Below, one piece after another: positions 14,299 through 14,393 of a stretch of 14,393 bases of DNA (positions are counted from its first letter, which is position 1; each line of letters starts with the position of its first letter). Origin of the DNA: an uncultured Bacilli bacterium (GTDB taxonomy: Bacteria > Bacillota_I > Bacilli_A > RF39 > UBA660); the NCBI GenBank assembly GCA_934102055.1, contig CAKOSE010000025.1:1-14393 (forward strand), in the 5' to 3' direction. Below the pieces are notes generated by a model. The model had not been told where the DNA came from, made no database searches, and worked only from the letters and a program-made list of their open reading frames with translations. A program made the translations under genes and the position numbers.

Positions 14299-14373
14299 AT
14301 TCTCTATCATTCTTGTTTCATTAATCTCTTCTTTATTATTAAAAGCAATTTCAATCATGCAATACTTACTCAT
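14284..14373 (-). pseudogene. 29-codon ORF, possible truncated CutA-like gene start
   Basis: ATG 14373 is preceded by a strong Shine-Dalgarno, TTGGAGGGGCGA. The frame runs 29 codons to a TAA that shares its last base with the ATG of the rbgA fragment (TAATG), a layout typical of coupled operon genes. The first residues, MSKYCMIEIAFNNKEEIN, resemble the first beta-strand and helix start of CutA-like proteins (YCxIxxxFxNKEE). The last nine codons then run into the rbgA leader. I read it as the start of a gene that lost its remainder through a deletion ending just upstream of rbgA. The CutA link comes from memory of the family and is weak. It could also be a genuine small protein. Confidence 0.45.
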
Positions 14374-14393
14374 TCGCCCCTCCAATTAATTTT

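Noticed and set aside
1..14393. tRNA, rRNA or CRISPR array
   Set aside because: I saw no cloverleaf-like GC-rich block, no rRNA signature and no regularly spaced repeats; the few gene-free gaps are short and AT-rich.

Overview
The window is very AT-rich DNA, and every gene that can be supported lies on the minus strand. A Gram-positive type PolC, Shine-Dalgarno sites close to AAGGAGGTGA, Lys/Asn/Ile-rich proteins and a NatA/Bcr-like ABC exporter point to a low-GC Bacillota (Bacilli or Mollicutes-like, possibly gut-associated) bacterium. RbgA ends in TGA and the tryptophans I read are TGG, so the standard bacterial code (11) fits better than code 4. The exact lineage is inference.

Layout in transcription order, high to low coordinates. 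(1) 14.37-14.20 kb: two 29-codon remnants. One has a start resembling CutA. The other is a diverged copy of the first 29 codons of rbgA. (2) 14.04-12.17 kb: a DUF1016/YhcG-type PD-(D/E)XK nuclease and a membrane-anchored metallophosphoesterase of the YkuE/YaeI type. (3) 12.13-10.49 kb: rbgA (ribosome-assembly GTPase) and rnhB (RNase HII), overlapping. (4) 10.40-7.82 kb: an ABC exporter operon (ATPase, permease) with its own promoter and a strong terminator. (5) 7.80-5.70 kb: topA with a near-consensus promoter and a terminator directly after its stop. (6) 5.68-0.30 kb: an operon of an unrecognised 281-residue protein and polC, ending in a strong terminator. (7) 388-72: intergenic. It ends in a TTTACA-17-TATAGT promoter with a perfect 18-bp palindrome over the predicted +1, driving a gene that is cut by the window edge.

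Most of the window is DNA replication, topology and ribosome-assembly housekeeping (polC, topA, rnhB, rbgA) plus one exporter. The unusual part is the right end. The nuclease and phosphoesterase genes sit between two 40-bp direct repeats (39/40 identical). The repeats carry the ribosome-binding site and first codons of rbgA, and the outer repeat continues into a truncated rbgA 5' fragment. This looks like a roughly 2.15-kb cargo inserted at the 5' end of an essential gene, with the gene start regenerated on the far side. It could excise by recombination between the repeats. No transposase or integrase is visible. No rRNA, tRNA, riboswitch or CRISPR array was recognised.
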